Assembly (NCBI GenBank): GCA_933228675.1
Contig: OW121741.1
Location: 60,210,363-60,274,362 of the forward strand
Length of the DNA: 64,000 bases
Reading direction: 5' to 3'
DNA from: Stomorhina lunata
Lineage: Eukaryota; Arthropoda; Insecta; Diptera; Rhiniidae
Part shown: in pieces, positions 1 to 11,777 of the stretch
Layout: every line of letters starts with the position of its first letter
How positions within the stretch are numbered: the stretch's first letter is position 1
Made by a program: the position numbers and the translations under genes
Notes under the pieces: model-generated
What the model saw: the letters and a program-made list of their open reading frames with translations, nothing else
What the model was told of the DNA's origin: nothing
Database searches by the model: none

Positions 1-100
1 TAAAAAAGTAAAAAAATCAGCTCTTGCCATAAAAAACCAAAAATCGATTTTTTACCTAAGCAGGTCCATAGGTAGCAAACCGTTCATTCAAGAAACAATC

Positions 101-2688
101 ATGAAACCCTGCACGCAATATATAAGTGATATGATGTTCGCACCGAGGCATTACAAAACACGACGTAAACGAGATATACAATATGCAATTTATTTTGCTA
201 CGTTTGCGGTCATCAAATTAGAAAAAAAAATTTGGAAAAGAAAATGCGAATTCAGAAGAGCATATACGTTGTTTTTCGACGAAGTAGACTTGACCAGTGA
301 AAATTACACACCTAATATAGTGTGGCATGGTTCATTTAGTATGAAGTATTGTAAACCGGTAAACTGGATTTATCGCCCAGGTGCTCACGATGTAAACATT
401 TGCTATGCATGCGTAAATTACACACGTGGAATGAATCGACATGGTGAGAAGAATAAAATTTATAAAGCAACTGCAACAGCTACACTACCAGTGCTTGCAC
501 CTGAAAATTTTGTACCGCCAAGGCCACCAAGTCCAGATCTCAGGACAGAATTTACAGGAATGAATACTGAAGGTGGTGTTACTTATGAAGATCCATTTGA
601 CGCCGATTATGAGCCTCAACAAGGAAGAGATGGACCACAACTAATAACACAAATGGAAATGGATTTCATTGTGCCCACATTGGGATTATCGCAGCGGCTT
701 GCCATATTTTTGACAGCGTTTTTAAAGCAAAGAAAATTAACACTTGCTAACGTTAACTCTTCGGCATACCGGAAACGGCAAGCTGAATTTCAGAACTTCT
801 ACACTCTACATAATGACAATTCGTTCGCTTACTGCAACGATATAAAAGCTTTGGTGGTAAAAATGGGAATAAACTACATCGCTAGTGAGTGGAGATTATT
901 TATTGATAGTTCTGTTTCAAGCTTGAAGGCAGTGTTATTGCATGCGTCGAACCGAAAACCTTGCATTCCGCTAGCAATCGGTGTCAACATGGAAGAAAAC
1001 TACGAAACATTGAAAAATATTATGGAAAAAATCAAATACTACGAAAATAAATGGAAGATTTGCTATGATTTGAAGGTCATCAACATTATGCAAGGGATCA
1101 TTGATAAAGGCGGCTTTCCCAATTTCTTTTGTTTTCGTTGTAATTGGGATTCGCGATCTCTGAATCAATTCGAATGTAATTCGTGGACACCAAAAGGAAA
1201 TGTGGTGGAATAAATGAAAGAACATAGACTGAAAAATGCACCTTTGATTGACAATACTCATGATATCTTGCTGCCACTGCTCCACATAAAATTGGGAATT
1301 GTTAAAAAATTCATCGAAGTGGCTGTTATAAATTGTCCAAATGCATTTGACTATTTGAAAAGTGTTTTCCCAAAGCGTAGCGATGACAAAATTAAGAAAG
1401 GTATGTATTGTAGTAAACTAAATCCTATATTTTCCACCTTATTGTATATTTACTTTTCTTTTCTGTTTTTTTATCGTTTGATAGGAGTACTTAATGGCCC
1501 TGACATTAGAAAGCTTTTCAAGACAAATTTTGAGTGAGCGCTTGATGAAAATCATTCAATGGCATGGATTTATATTCAACGTGTATGCACCAGAGTCTTG
1601 GGAGGGGATCGAGACGCTGAGCCGGAAGCAAGAGAATGGGTGAAAGAAATGCTGTATTATTTTGAGAAAATCGGCGCATCGATGACATTAAAGCTGCACT
1701 TTCTTCATTTTCATTTTGACGATTTTATGAAGCAACTGCCTACTGAATCCGATGAGCAAGGAGAACGGTTTCATCAAACCACAATGCCCTGACATTAGAA
1801 AGCTTTTCAAGACAAATTTTGAGTGAGCGCTTGATGAAAATCATTCAATGGCATGGATTTATCTTCAACGTGTATGCACCAGAGTCTTGGGAGGGGATCG
1901 AGACGCTGAGCCGGAAGCAAGAGAATGGGTGAAAGAAATGCTGTATTATTTTGAGAAACTCGGCGCATCGATGACATTAAAGCTGCACTTTCTTCATTTT
2001 CATTTTGACGATTTTATGAAGCAACTGTCTACTGAATCCGATGAGCAAGGAGAACGGTTTCATCAAACCACAATGCCCTGACATTAGAAAGCTTTTCAAG
2101 ACAAATTTTGAGTGAGCGCTTGATGAAAATCATTCAATGGCATGGATTTATCTTCAACGTGTATGCACCAGAGTCTTGGGAGGGGATCGAGACGCTGAGC
2201 CGGAAGCAAGAGAATGGGTGAAAGAAATGCTGTATTATTTTGAGAAAATCGGCGCATCGATGACATTAAAGCTGCACTTTCTTCATTTTCATTTTGACGA
2301 TTTTATGAAGCAACTGTCTACTGAATCCGATGAGCAAGGAGAACGGTTTCATCAAACCACAATGCCCATGGAAAAACGGTACAAAGGCAAAAAACTAGAC
2401 GCATTGCTTGCAGAGGTAATATCAAATATATTGATGCATTGCTTTGTATTCCTTTTTTGATTTTTGTTTTTATTTCAGGTATGTTGGTGGAGCCACAAGA
2501 TTACCCTGTATGATGTCAATGAAGTATTTCAAGAAGAAAAAGCTTATGATGGAGGGCAGTCTGGAAGCAACGTACCCGTGCGCACCCTAAGTTCTGAATC
2601 AGAGTCAGATTCGGATGATTCGGACGACGAATTGGATCCACAACTTAAGAGAGTGATATTTACAAGTCCAGAGCCATCAACTTTATAA
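101..2688 (+). pseudogene. Family A transposase-like gene, copy 1, broken
   Basis: Three coding blocks are separated by GT..AG introns at 1401-1484 (phase 1) and 2416-2478 (phase 0). Block 1 carries EWRLFIDSS and CYDLKV, which align with the two Asp motifs of the other copies, followed by FRCNWDSR and LLHIKLGIVKKF. Block 2 carries DEQGERFHQ with the candidate third acidic residue. Block 3 ends in a Ser/Asp/Glu-rich tail (2593-2640). Defects: the N-terminal CYVCGHQ segment is out of frame; the second CxxC of the finger is deleted (near 322); TAA at 1211; TGA at 1535 shared by the other copies that reach this exon; and the second exon holds three copies of a 289-bp unit, which is not a multiple of three. 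No intact protein can be made. The family is not one I can name with certainty. Confidence 0.8.
1501..2367 (+). repeat. Three tandem 289-bp copies of an exon segment
   Basis: Units lie at 1501-1789, 1790-2078 and 2079-2367. Each starts TGACATTAGAAAGC and ends CACAATGCCC. The junctions join two sites that share ATG(G)CCC, which suggests microhomology-mediated or unequal duplication. The units differ by only a few bases. Because 289 is not divisible by three, each added copy ends the frame at CCC-TGA. Confidence 0.95.
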
Positions 2689-3818
2689 ACATGATACAAA
2701 TATTTATTTATTTTATTTATTTCCATATTTATTTATCTTATTTTTGTGATATATGCCATTGTATATTAATGTTGAAATAACAACAAAAAAAATTAAAATA
2801 AAAAAATTTTACATATACGAAATGAAATTAAATCAAATGAAATTAAATAATTTTTGTATTAGAAATTGAATGTTCTATAAAGTTGTTTAATTAGATCTTA
2901 TGTACATTTTTGTAGCTTATTGTTTTCTTGAATTTCGAACGGTTTGCTACGTATGGACTTAAACATGGGAAAAAAGGTAAAAAAATTGATTTTTTTAAAT
3001 GACGTTTTTTTCATTTTATGTGTTCACAATTTTTGTTCTTTACAAGGGTTACACAATATCTTTGCCTTAAAGAGAAAATGAAAATTCCACTTGGTTTGCA
3101 AAATATGCGCCTGAGAAAATGATTACTTTTTTAATGACACCAAGACCTCAAATCTTTGGGGGCCTCTGAAAAAACTCCATGACTTGGGGCAAAACTAGAA
3201 TATATGGACTTTTTTGTCTTTTATCACGTAGTGGTATTTGTATATGGTTATATTTTTTATTGTTGAAGTAAAAAAAAATAACCATTGAAAATATCATTTT
3301 TTGGGAAATTTTTAATTTTTATGGTTACCTTAGCGCTACCCTTACTGTGTTAAGGATCATTCCTAGGATGTTTGTATGTTCTACAAAGTTGTTAAGTGAG
3401 CTACATTTTTGTAGTATATTGTTTTCTTAAATTTTGAACGGTTTGCTACGTATGAACCTGAACATGTAAAAAAGCCTAAATAAATCGTTTTTTAAGTTTT
3501 TTTGCGATTTTGATATTCAAGATGGCGTTTTTTTGATTTAATGTGTTCACAATTTTTATTTCTCATGACAATGGCTACAACTTTGCCTCAAACAGTAAAT
3601 CGAAATTCCTAACGGTTTGGAAGATATGAGCCTGAGAAGATGACCACTTTTTTGCAAAAAAGGCAAAAAGGCCCAAAATCTTTAGGGCCCCGCCCACAAA
3701 AAAGGGGAGGACATTTGACAAAACTGAACGACACGTGTCGTCTTTTTTTTGATCCTCTATCTCGTGGTGGTGTCCGTATGTTTTTATTTTTACATGACCT
3801 AAACAATTACACACAGTG

Positions 3819-4541
3819 TTATTTAAGGTTTTCTTAGCGGGTATTTCTAGGAGTGATAAACTATTTTCCATTGTAACTCGTAGTATTTGGAGTCTGGTGA
3901 TCCTGTTTGGAGTTTCTTATATTCTCCTTGCAGATGTCTTAAGGCCAGAGGCTTTTACAGACACACTCGTAAAATTAGTCTTTTTTCCACACACTTCAAA
4001 GAATCACTAATAAACCCCTTTGTGCCAGTTAATTGCTGATCACTTCTTTTAACTTATATTTTTTTTATTAAACACTTTTTCTGTTTAAATTTTCAAAACA
4101 CTTTATATATACATATATATATCTTTCACCAACCGAATCAAGAATGAACCATCTCATCTAGACACGTGCCTTTTTAACTTTTTTCCACTTTCCCTTTTTT
4201 AATTTTTTCCGCAAATTCTTCCGGACGCTTTCTAAAACAAGACTTCTAGTTTTTATGTCCTTATATACAAAAAATCAAATTTTTCATTTTTGCCTCCCGA
4301 AAAAAGGGTTAAGTTTACCCAATTTTAAAAACAAAGAATATGTTTTTATTTTTCATAATATGGATAATTTTATTCCATATAAACATTATTAAAATTGAAC
4401 ATAAATAAGATTTATGAAGCATTTACTCAAATTATGAGCAAAAAATTACTTTTTTGCGAAATTCGTCGAATTCGAACACAAGGTACGGGAAAATGGTTTG
4501 AGATATCACCTTATTTTTTTTTTTGAGTTTTATTGTATTTT
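3819..4541 (+). repeat. Flank block A, copy 1
   Basis: This 0.72-kb sequence follows the right end of family A. It also occurs at 10501-11225, 11778-12516 and 39544-40280, each time directly after the same transposon terminus. That shows the copies arose by duplication of one occupied locus. It holds a short open frame of about 64-69 codons (3816-4010 here, starting in the transposon end; a 12-bp in-frame deletion relative to the other copies), an AT-alternating tract near 4105-4120, and a CACGTG E-box (4163-4168) whose GGCACGTGCC palindrome is imperfect here. I recognise no gene. Confidence 0.85.
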
Positions 4542-4656
4542 TATACCCTTCACCAATAGGTGAAAGGGTATTATAAGTTTGTGATTCCGTTTGTAATTTT
4601 TTTATTAGTGATCGTAAAAATTATACCGATCGACTCAGAATCGGGAGGAGAATCGA
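4542..4656 (+). mobile_element. Helentron-like 5' end fragment
   Basis: It begins TATACCCTTCACCAATAGG, the 5' terminus and hairpin of the window's Helentron-like family, and keeps the ACCGATCGACTCAGAATCGG core. It stops at AATCGATG, where it joins a Jockey endonuclease sequence. The intact arrangement at 12517-21036 implies a deletion of most of the Helentron and part of the Jockey element. Confidence 0.85.
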
Positions 4657-4850
4657 TGGGCTTTTCCATCAGGATAATTTGTGGAAATAAAATCGTTACC
4701 TTTAATTTTTACATACGATTTTGAAGTCAGATGGGTTTCCGATATAAGAAATATGTCTTTATGCTTTTCTTTCATAAAATAATCAACTCCATTTAGTTTG
4801 TTCATAAGCCCATTCGTGTTCCAAACAGCTATTCTTAAGTTTACTTGCAT
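4657..4850 (-). pseudogene. Jockey ORF2 endonuclease N-terminus, truncated
   Basis: Translation from 4850 gives LRIAVWNTNGLMNK, then DIFLISETHLTSKSY and STNYPDGKAH. These are the opening motifs of Jockey-clade AP-like endonucleases, which nick target DNA to start LINE reverse transcription. About 60 residues remain of a protein usually near 900. Reading past PDGKAH enters Helentron DNA. Confidence 0.8.
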
Positions 4851-5058
4851 AATTTGTTTATAAGAAGTGACATCATGTTCATGAGTGTGTTGGTAAGTTC
4901 TATTTGTTTATTTAATATTTTTTCAATATTTTTCATGACACTGTTGGTACCTTCACTTGCAACATTTGCATAAGATTTACCTGCGAAAGTATTTTGATTT
5001 GAATTATAGTTAAATGGAGGGAAGCCTTTCTGTTGGCAGTAAAATGGCTGATTTACGT

Positions 5059-5740
5059 CAGATCGTTTCTCGGAATTTCTCTATAGCTGTTTAAGACAAT
5101 GCACACATTTAGGAGGCGTTTCACGATCTTTTGGGCAGTTTTTTGTTGGATGTCCAAGTCCACATTTAACGCATACAAAAGGTTTTTTGCAGTATGTTTT
5201 CGTGTGGCCGAATTGTTGACATCTGTGATATTGCACAATATCGCTTGTACTTCTGGGGGCCTCAATTTGCACCATACAGTGATTGATGTCACGAATTTCA
5301 AAAACCTTTTTATTATTTGGGTTTGGATCTACATAGAACATTGGTAGTGGCTGCTTTGTAAATTTACTTTTAATATTAATCACATTTCTGACCAGATGAC
5401 CTTTATAAAGAAGATCTGCTTTTATATCCTCCACTTTGGTAGAGAAATGACAAATCTATAAGACCGCTCATTTTTTAGTTGATAGGTATGATAGCTAAAG
5501 TTGTTGGTATGAAAATACTTAACTAACTTACGATATGAGTCTACAGATTTAATATTAAGTTTAACTTGACCATCATATAAAGCTTTATAATTGAATTTAG
5601 AAGAATTGATTACACTACTTACACACTTTATCATTTTCATTACATGACTAACATTATTAATATTATCAGCTTCAATATCATCGTTAGCATCAGAGTTTTC
5701 AAAGTCACAAAAGGAGTAAACAGAATACGTCTGTTAACTT
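5059..5740 (-). pseudogene. Jockey ORF1 Gag-like protein, frameshifted
   Basis: An acidic N-terminal stretch precedes an RNA-binding segment (KALYDGQVKLNIKSVDSYRK) and two CCHC zinc knuckles, CQQFGHTKTYC and CVKCGLGHPTKNC. These features are typical of Jockey ORF1 proteins, which bind LINE RNA. The frame breaks between the two main reading frames (near 5430) and again after the second knuckle (near 5085), where the third Cys box is lost. The more complete copy is at 21527-22385. Confidence 0.75.
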
Positions 5741-5800
5741 TGAATAACTCGTCGCGACTAATATAATAAATGAAATTAATAAAAAATGAAATGAAACACA

Positions 5801-6038
5801 ATTGTATCAAAATTACTGTTTTGTTTGTTTTTTTTTTAGTTTTGCTATAAGCGGTAATCAGCTGTTTGATTTAGAGCAATGTTAAATTGGTTAAAAACAA
5901 CTTCAGCTTATTTTAATTTTAAAACATGTTTTTGAGTTAATAGTATACTTTTACTTGTCTATGGTTAACAAAATTTCTACTTTTAACAAAAGTAAAATTT
6001 TTATTTCTTAAAGTGCACTTTTTTGTTGACTATGATTA
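5801..6038. other. Flank between Jockey fragment and family A copy 2; no gene seen
   Basis: This AT-rich DNA contains a run of ten T at about 5828-5837. It is the unoccupied counterpart of the Helentron-filled site at 22490-24886. It ends in TTA (6036-6038) directly before the transposon's CACGGTG. Confidence 0.7.
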
Positions 6039-7045
6039 CACGGTGCAACATGAAAAAAATAACCACATACGGACACCACCACGAGATAGAGGATCAAAAA
6101 AAGAAGACACGTGTCTTTCAGTTTTGTCAAATGTCCTCCCCTTTTTTGTGGGCGGGGCCTTAAAAATTTGGGCTTCTTTGTCATTTTTGCAATAAGGTGG
6201 TCATCTTCTCAGGCTCATATCTTCCAAACCGTTAGGAATTTTGATTTACTTTTTGAATATCAAAATCGCAAAAAACTAAAAAAAATCGATTTTTTTTAGG
6301 CTTTTTTCACATGTTCAGGTTCCTACCTAGCAAACCGTTCAAAATTTAAGAAAACAATATACTACAAAAATGTAGCTAAGACCTCACTTAACAACTTTGT
6401 AGAACATACAAACATACTAGAAATGATCATTAACATAGTAAAGGTAGCGCTTAGGTAACCATAAAAATTAAAAATTTCCCGAAAAATGTTATTTTTAATG
6501 TTTTTTTTACTTCAACAAGAAAATATATAACCATATATAGTACAAATACCGCTACGTGAGGAAAGACAAGAAAGCCCATATCTTCCAGTTTTGGCCCAAT
6601 TCACCACCATTTAACAGCATTTAGGTGCGCTTAAATAACGACAATAGTGAAAAATTCAAAAATTAGCTCTTGTCATAAAAAAGAAAAATTCTCAACATAT
6701 AAAAAATTAATCTTCAAGATCAAGATCACAAAATTTTTAAAAATTGATTTTTTACCTGTTTATGGACAGGTTAAAAATTCAAGAAACAGACACCTAGAAA
6801 AGATACATTTTTATTGGACAACTTTTTTGAATCATTCATACGAACATTCTATGAATGATCCTCAATATCGTTTAGGTAGCGCCTTGGTAACCGCAAAAGT
6901 GAAATACTTTTTAGGCTAGGTAGCGCTTAGGTAACCGTAAAAAATTAAAAAAGTAAAAAAATCAGCTCTTGCCATAAAAAACCAAAAATCGATTTTTTAC
7001 CTAAGCAGGTCCATAGGTAGCAAACCGTTCATTCAAGAAACAATC

Positions 7046-9359
7046 ATGAAACCCTGCACGCAATATATAAGTGATATGATGTTCGCACCGAGGCATTACA
7101 AAACACGACGTAAACGAGATATACAATATGCAATTTATTTTGCTACGTTTGCGGTCATCAAATTAGAAAAAAAAATTTGGAAAAGAAAATGCGAATTCAG
7201 AAGAGCATATACGTTGTTTTTCGACGAAGTAGACTTGACCAGTGAAAATTACACACCTAATATAGTGTGGCATGGTTGAGTGGAGCAAAATTTAGTATGA
7301 AGTATTGTAAACCGGTAAACTGGATTTATCGCCCAGGTGCTCACGATGTAAACATTTGCTATGCATGCGTAAATTACACACGTGGAATGAATCGACATGG
7401 TGAGAAGAATAAAATTTATAAAGCAACTGCAACAGCTACACTACCAGTGCTTGCACCTGAAAATTTTGTACCGCCAAGGCCACCAAGTCCAGATCTCAGG
7501 ACAGAATTTACAGGAATGAATACTGAAGGTGGTGTTACTTATGAAGATCCATTTGACGCCGATTATGAGCCTCAACAAGGAAGAGATGGACCACAACTAA
7601 TAACACAAATGGAAATGGATTTCATTGTGCCCACATTGGGATTATCGCAGCGGCTTGCCATATTTTTGACAGCGTTTTTAAAGCAAAGAAAATTAACACT
7701 TGCTAACGTTAACTCTTCGGCATACCGGAAACGGCAAGCTGAATTTCAGAACTTCTACACTCTACATAATGACAATTCGTTCGCTTACTGCAACGATATA
7801 AAAGCTTTGGTGGTAAAAATGGGAATAAACTACATCGCTAGTGAGTGGAGATTATTTATTGATAGTTCTGTTTCAAGCTTGAAGGCAGTGTTATTGCATG
7901 TGTCGAACCGAAAACCTTGCATTCCGCTAGCAATCGGTGTCAACATGGAAGAAAACTACGAAACATTGAAAAATATTATGGAAAAAATCAAATACTACGA
8001 AAATAAATGGAAGATTTGCTGTGATTTGAAGGTCATCAACATTATGCAAGGGATCATTGATAAAGGCGGCTTTCCCAATTTCTTTTGTTTTCGTTGTAAT
8101 TGGGATTCGCGATCTCTGAATCAATTCGAATGTAATTCGTGGACACCAAAAGGAAATGTGGTGGAATAAATGAAAGAACATCGACTGAAAAATGCACCTT
8201 TGATTGACAATACTCATGATATCTTGCTGCCACTGCTCCACATAAAATTGGGAATTGTTAAAAAATTCATCGAAGTGGCTGTTATAAATTGTCCAAATGC
8301 ATTTGACTATTTGAAAAGTGTTTTCCCAAAGCGTAGCGATGACAAAATTAAGAAAGGTATGTATTGTAGTAAACTAAATCCTATATTTTCCACCTTATTG
8401 TATATTTACTTTTCTTTTCTGTTTTTTTTTTTATCGTTTGATAGGAGTACTTAATGGCCCTGACATTAGAAAGCTTTTCAAGACAAATTTTGAGTGAGCG
8501 CTTGATGAAAATCATTCAATGGCATGGATTTATCTTCAACGTGTATGCACCAGAGTCTTGGGAGGGGATCGAGACGCTGAGCCGGAAGCAAGAGAATGGG
8601 TGAAAGAAATGCTGTATTATTTTGAGAAAATCGGCGCATCGATGACATTAAAGCTGCACTTTCTTCATTTTCATTTTGACGATTTTATGAAGCAACTGTC
8701 TACTGAATCCGATGAGCAAGGAGAACGGTTTCATCAAACCACAATGCCCTGACATTAGAAAGCTTTTCAAGACAAATTTTGAGTGAGCGCTTGATGAAAA
8801 TCATTCAATGGCATGGATTTATCTTCAACGTGTATGCACCAGAGTCTTGGGAGGGGATCGAGACGCTGAGCCGGAAGCAAGAGAATGGGTGAAAGAAATG
8901 CTGTATTATTTTGAGAAAATCGGCGCATCGATGACATTAAAGCTGCACTTTCTTCATTTTCATTTTGACGATTTTATGAAGCAACTGTCTACTGAATCCG
9001 ATGAGCAAGGAGAACGGTTTCATCAAACCACAATGCCCATGGAAAAACGGTACAAAGGCAAAAAACTAGACGCATTGCTTGCAGAGGTAATATCAAATAT
9101 ATTGATGCATTGCTTTGTATTCCTTTTTTGATTTTTGTTTTTATTTCAGGTATGTTGGTGGAGCCACAAGATTACCCTGTATGATGTCAATGAAGTATTT
9201 CAAGAAGAAAAAGCTTATGATGGAGGGCAGTCTGGAAGCAACGTACCCGTGCGCACCCTAAGTTCTGAATCAGAGTCAGATTCGGATGATTCGGACGACG
9301 AATTGGATCCACAACTTAAGAGAGTGATATTTACAAGTCCAGAGCCATTAACTTTATAA
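7046..9359 (+). pseudogene. Family A transposase-like gene, copy 2, broken
   Basis: The layout matches copy 1: introns at 8357-8444 and 9087-9149, with the last exon ending at 9359. Two acidic motifs (LFIDSS and CCDLKV), an FRCNWDSR Cys pair, and DEQGERFHQ are all present. The 289-bp exon unit occurs twice (8461-9038). Defects: the frame breaks after residue 77 (TGA at 7277), the second CxxC of the N-terminal finger is lost, there is TAA at 8167 and the shared TGA at 8495. The acidic Ser/Asp tail is kept. A DDE transposase role is inferred from motif order and TIRs only. Confidence 0.8.
8461..9038 (+). repeat. Two tandem 289-bp copies of the exon segment
   Basis: Units at 8461-8749 and 8750-9038 have the same boundaries as the three-copy array at 1501-2367 and the single unit at 37870-38158. 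The copy-number series 3/2/1 is direct evidence of stepwise tandem change after the loci separated. Confidence 0.95.
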
Positions 9360-10500
9360 ACATGATACAAATATTTATTTATTTTATTTATTTCCATATT
9401 TATTTATCTTATTTTTGTGATATATGCCATTGTATATTAATGTTGAAATAACAACAAAAAAAATTAAAATAAAAAAATTTTACATATACGAAATGAAATT
9501 AAATCAAATGAAATTAAATAATTTTTGTATTCGAAATTGAATGTTCTATAAAGTTGTTTAATTAGATCTTATGTACATTTTTGTAGCTTATTGTTTTCTT
9601 GAATTTCGAACGGTTTGCTACGTATGGACTTAAACATGGGAAAAAAGGTAAAAAAATTGATTTTTTTAAATGACGTTTTTTTCATTTTATGTGTTCACAA
9701 TTTTTGTTCTTTACAAGGGTTACACAATATCTTTGCCTTAAAGAGAAAATGAAAATTCCACTTGGTTTGCAAAATATGCGCCTGAGAAAATGATTACTTT
9801 TTTAATGACACCAAGACCTCAAATCTTTGGGGGCCTCTGAAAAAACTCCATGACTTGGGGCAAAACTAGAATATATGGACTTTTTTGTCTTTTATCACGT
9901 AGTGGTATTTGTATATGGTTATATTTTTTATTGTTGAAGTAAAAAAAAGATAACCATTGAAAATATCATTTTTTTGGGAAATTTTTAATTTTTATGGTTA
10001 CCTTAGCGCTACCCTTACTGTGTTAAGGATCATTCCTAGGATGTTTGTATGTTCTACAAAGTTGTTAAGTGAGGTCTTAGCTACATTTTTGTAGTATATT
10101 GTTTTCTTAAATTTTGAACGGTTTGCTACGTATGAACCTGAACATGTAAAAAAAGCCTAAAAAAAATCGTTTTTTAAGTTTTTTTGCGATTTTGATATTC
10201 AAGATGGCGTTTTTTTGATTTAATGTGTTCACAATTTTTATTTCTCATGACAATGGCTACAACTTTGCCTCAAACAGTAAATCGAAATTCGTAACGGTTT
10301 GGAAGATATGAGCCTGAGAAGATGACCACTTTTTTGCAAAAAAGGCAAAGAGGCCCAAAATATTTAGGGCCCCGCCCACAAAAAAGGGGAGGACATTTGA
10401 CAAAACTGAAAGACACGTGTCGTCTTTTTTTTGATCCTCTATCTCGTGGTGGTGTCCGTATGTTTTTATTTTTCCATGACCTAAACAATTACATATAGTG

Positions 10501-11225
10501 TTATTTAAGGTTTTCTTAGCGGGTATTTCTAGGAGTGATAAACTATTTTCCATTGTCGGGAAATTTGTAACTCGTAGTATTTGGAGTCTGGTGATCCTGT
10601 TTGGAGTTTCTTATATTCTCCTTGCAGATGTCTTAAGGCCAGAGGCTTTTACAGACACACTCGTAAAATTAGTCTTTTTTCCACACACTTCAAAGAATCA
10701 CTAATAAACCCCTTTGTGCCAGTTAATTGCTGATCACTTCTTTTAACTTATATTTTTTTTTTTATTAAACACTTTTTCAAAACACTTTATATATACATAT
10801 ATATATATCTTTCACCAACCGAATCAATAATGAACCATCTCATCTAGGCACGTGCCTTTTTAACTTTTTTCCACTTTCCCTTTTTTAATTTTTACCGCAA
10901 ATTCTTCCGGACGCTTTCTAAAACAAGATTCTAGTTTTTATGTCCTTATATACAAAAAATCAAATTTTTCATTTTTGCCTCCCGAAAAAAGGGTTAAGTT
11001 TACCCAATTTTAAAAACAAAGAATATGTTTTTATTTTTCATAATATGGATAATTTTATTCCATATAAACATTATTAAAATTGAACATAAATAAGATTTAT
11101 GAAGCATTTACTCAAATTATGAGCAAAAAATTACTTTTTTGCGAAATTCGTCGAATTCGAACACAAGGTACGGGAAAATGGTTTGAGATATCACCTCATT
11201 TTTTTTTTGAGTTTTATTGTATATT
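10501..11225 (+). repeat. Flank block A, copy 2
   Basis: It is near-identical to 3819-4541 and 11778-12516. With the adjacent transposon end, it forms a 1,277-bp tandem duplication (about 10020-11282 and 11283-12530). It keeps the CGGGAAATTTG segment that copy 1 lost and the GGCACGTGCC palindrome. No recognisable gene. Confidence 0.85.
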
Positions 11226-11282
11226 TATACCCTTCACCAATAGGTGAAAGGGTATTATAAGTTTGTGATTCCGTTTGTAATT
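11226..11282 (+). mobile_element. Helentron-like 5' stub
   Basis: Only the first 57 bp of the Helentron-like family remain (TATACCCTTCACCAATAGG through TTTGTAATT). They are fused directly to the middle of a family A right terminus. The fusion point marks the 1,277-bp tandem duplication. Confidence 0.85.
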
Positions 11283-11777
11283 TAGCGCTACCCTTACTGT
11301 GTTAAGGATCATTCCTAGGATGTTTGTATGTTCTACAAAGTTGTTAAATGAGGTCTTAGCTACATTTTTGTAGTATATTGTTTTCTTAAATTTTGAACGG
11401 TTTGCTACGTATGAACCTGAACATGTAAAAAAAGCCTAAAAAATCGTTTTTTAAGTTTTTTTGCGATTTTGATATTCAAGATGGCGTTTTTTTGATTTAA
11501 TGTGTTCACAATTTTTATTTCTCATGACAATGGCTACAACTTTGCCTCAAACAGTAAGTCGAAATTCCTAACGGTTTGGAAGATATGAGCCTGAGAAGAT
11601 GACCACTTTTTTGCAAAAAAGGCAAAGAGGCCCAAAATCTTTAGGGCCCCGCCCACAAAAAAGGGGAGGACATTTGACAAAACTGAAAGACACGTGTCGT
11701 CTTTTTTTTGATCCTCTATCTCGTGGTGGTGTCCGCATGTTTTTATTTTTCCATGACCTAAACAATTACACACAGTG
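11283..11777 (+). mobile_element. Family A right-terminus fragment
   Basis: This is the outer terminal module only, from TAGCGCTACCC to ACACACAGTG, again followed by TTA (11778-11780) and flank block A. It carries no coding sequence. It arose by tandem duplication of the neighbouring segment, not by a new insertion. Confidence 0.9.

Larger units (their letters stand above)
1..3818 (+). mobile_element. Family A long-TIR DNA transposon, copy 1 (left end outside window)
   Basis: The window opens inside the left inverted repeat. The inner left motif around 66-96 (GTAGCAAACCGTTCATTC) returns as its reverse complement around 2920-2955. The right terminal region then runs to ACACACAGTG at 3818 and is followed by TTA (3819-3821), the proposed target duplication. 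Between them lies a spliced transposase-like pseudogene (101-2688). The right terminus has two diverged copies of one module of about 0.5 kb (about 2860-3320 and 3320-3818). The superfamily is tentative: CAC.GTG ends with a 3-bp TTA duplication suggest a CACTA/EnSpm-like element. Element status is confident; the class name is not. Confidence 0.8.
4657..5800 (-). mobile_element. Jockey-like LINE fragment, copy 2
   Basis: On the minus strand it holds an ORF1 (Gag-like) remnant at about 5059-5740 and the first 60 or so residues of the ORF2 endonuclease (4657-4850). It is nearly identical to 21290-22470 but has a further deletion of about 36 bp near 5083. The downstream ORF2, including reverse transcriptase, is missing because of the Helentron junction at 4656/4657. 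Confidence 0.85.
6039..10500 (+). mobile_element. Family A long-TIR DNA transposon, copy 2 (only copy with both ends)
   Basis: This 4,462-bp element starts CACGGTG and ends ATATAGTG (CACAGTG in the other copies). TTA lies on both sides (6036-6038 and 10501-10503). Its inverted terminal regions are about 1 kb each. Each arm contains two diverged copies of a module that includes GTAGCAAACCGTTC and a GACACGTGTC palindrome. The internal gene is at 7046-9359. The clear ends and TTA duplication make this the reference copy. The class is tentatively CACTA/EnSpm-like; a 3-bp duplication also fits some other superfamilies. Confidence 0.85.

Noticed and set aside
3575..3871. 98-codon minus-strand frames at each family A right end
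   Set aside because: They run across the transposon end into flank DNA and lie in the non-coding terminus; no domain signal.
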